64,000 nt of DNA from Acholoe squamosa (Eukaryota; Annelida; Polychaeta; Phyllodocida; Polynoidae). Location of the stretch: NCBI GenBank assembly GCA_949317995.1, contig OX439041.1:13857501-13921500 (forward strand), written 5' to 3'. Positions within the stretch are counted from its first letter, which is position 1. Every line of letters begins with the position of its first letter. Positions 63,901 through 64,000 of the stretch are shown here, in pieces. A program made the translations under genes and the position numbers. The notes under the pieces are model-generated. The model was not told where the DNA came from and searched no databases. It saw only the letters and a program-made list of their open reading frames with translations.

Positions 63901-64000
63901 GTTGCAGTTAAACTGTGCAGTTTTATCTACATAGAAGTGGCGCAGTTAAAACCTGTAGTGATAAGTAACTCCTCAAACACACCTTATAACCTTTCTAAAG
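60984..64000. other. Noncoding to window end (probably SLC6 intron 8)
   Basis: The frames here (e.g. minus 63,369-63,596 and 63,553-63,837) have no family motif and no splice support. Nothing else recognised. Confidence 0.5.

Noticed and set aside
1-64000. tRNA, rRNA or snRNA genes
   Set aside because: I saw no convincing cloverleaf with A and B boxes or rRNA core by eye; a dedicated scan would be needed to exclude short ones.

Overview
This looks like one stretch of an animal nuclear genome, probably a marine invertebrate. The evidence is a multi-exon SLC6 transporter gene with GT-AG introns and intact splice phases, several families of LTR, non-LTR and foldback elements, and a virus-like island. 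Amphioxus (Branchiostoma) is my best guess for the host, but nothing in the sequence proves it.

Region 1 (1-~8.05 kb) is a virus-derived or Maverick/adintovirus-like island. On the minus strand it holds a BIR-domain (inhibitor-of-apoptosis type) gene that runs off the left edge, and a gene with two death-fold repeats. Both sit behind near-identical TATA promoters. On the plus strand it holds an Ala/Gly/acid-rich ORF overlapping a PC4-like ORF at an A-run slippery site, then a frameshifted, C-terminally truncated protein-primed family B DNA polymerase with a Vsr-like endonuclease segment. The island closes with two hairpins followed by T-rich sequence and an array of E-box, E2F and CCAAT sites.

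Region 2 (9.3-20.4 kb) is Ty3/Gypsy element A, a dead copy. Region 3 (21.0-25.6 kb) is a decayed I-group non-LTR retrotransposon, flanked at a distance by a 20-bp inverted repeat. Region 4 (26-36.7 kb) has no convincing gene. It holds two 1.1-1.2 kb TIR elements, a solo LTR in reverse orientation, a TTAA-flanked element, a ~32-bp minisatellite and several foldback repeats.

Region 5 (36.7-60.5 kb, continuing beyond the window) is an SLC6 sodium/chloride-dependent transporter gene on the plus strand. Eight coding exons run from TM1 to about the loop after TM7. Intron 3 contains Gypsy element B (39,221-52,076), a young copy in the same sense with LTRs that appear to differ at only two positions. 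Its gag and pol frames are intact, and a third large ORF sits where env would be. ORF3 has no membrane features. It carries two candidate zinc fingers, an RGG box and coiled coils, and is preceded by a promoter-like block (TCTCGCGAGA plus TGACGTCA) and a UUCG-loop hairpin that are conserved between A and B.

Region 6 (60.5-64 kb) is intronic or intergenic sequence with a foldback element and no gene I can support. The strongest candidates for something undescribed are the three-ORF Gypsy lineage and the apoptosis-regulator/polymerase island at the left end.
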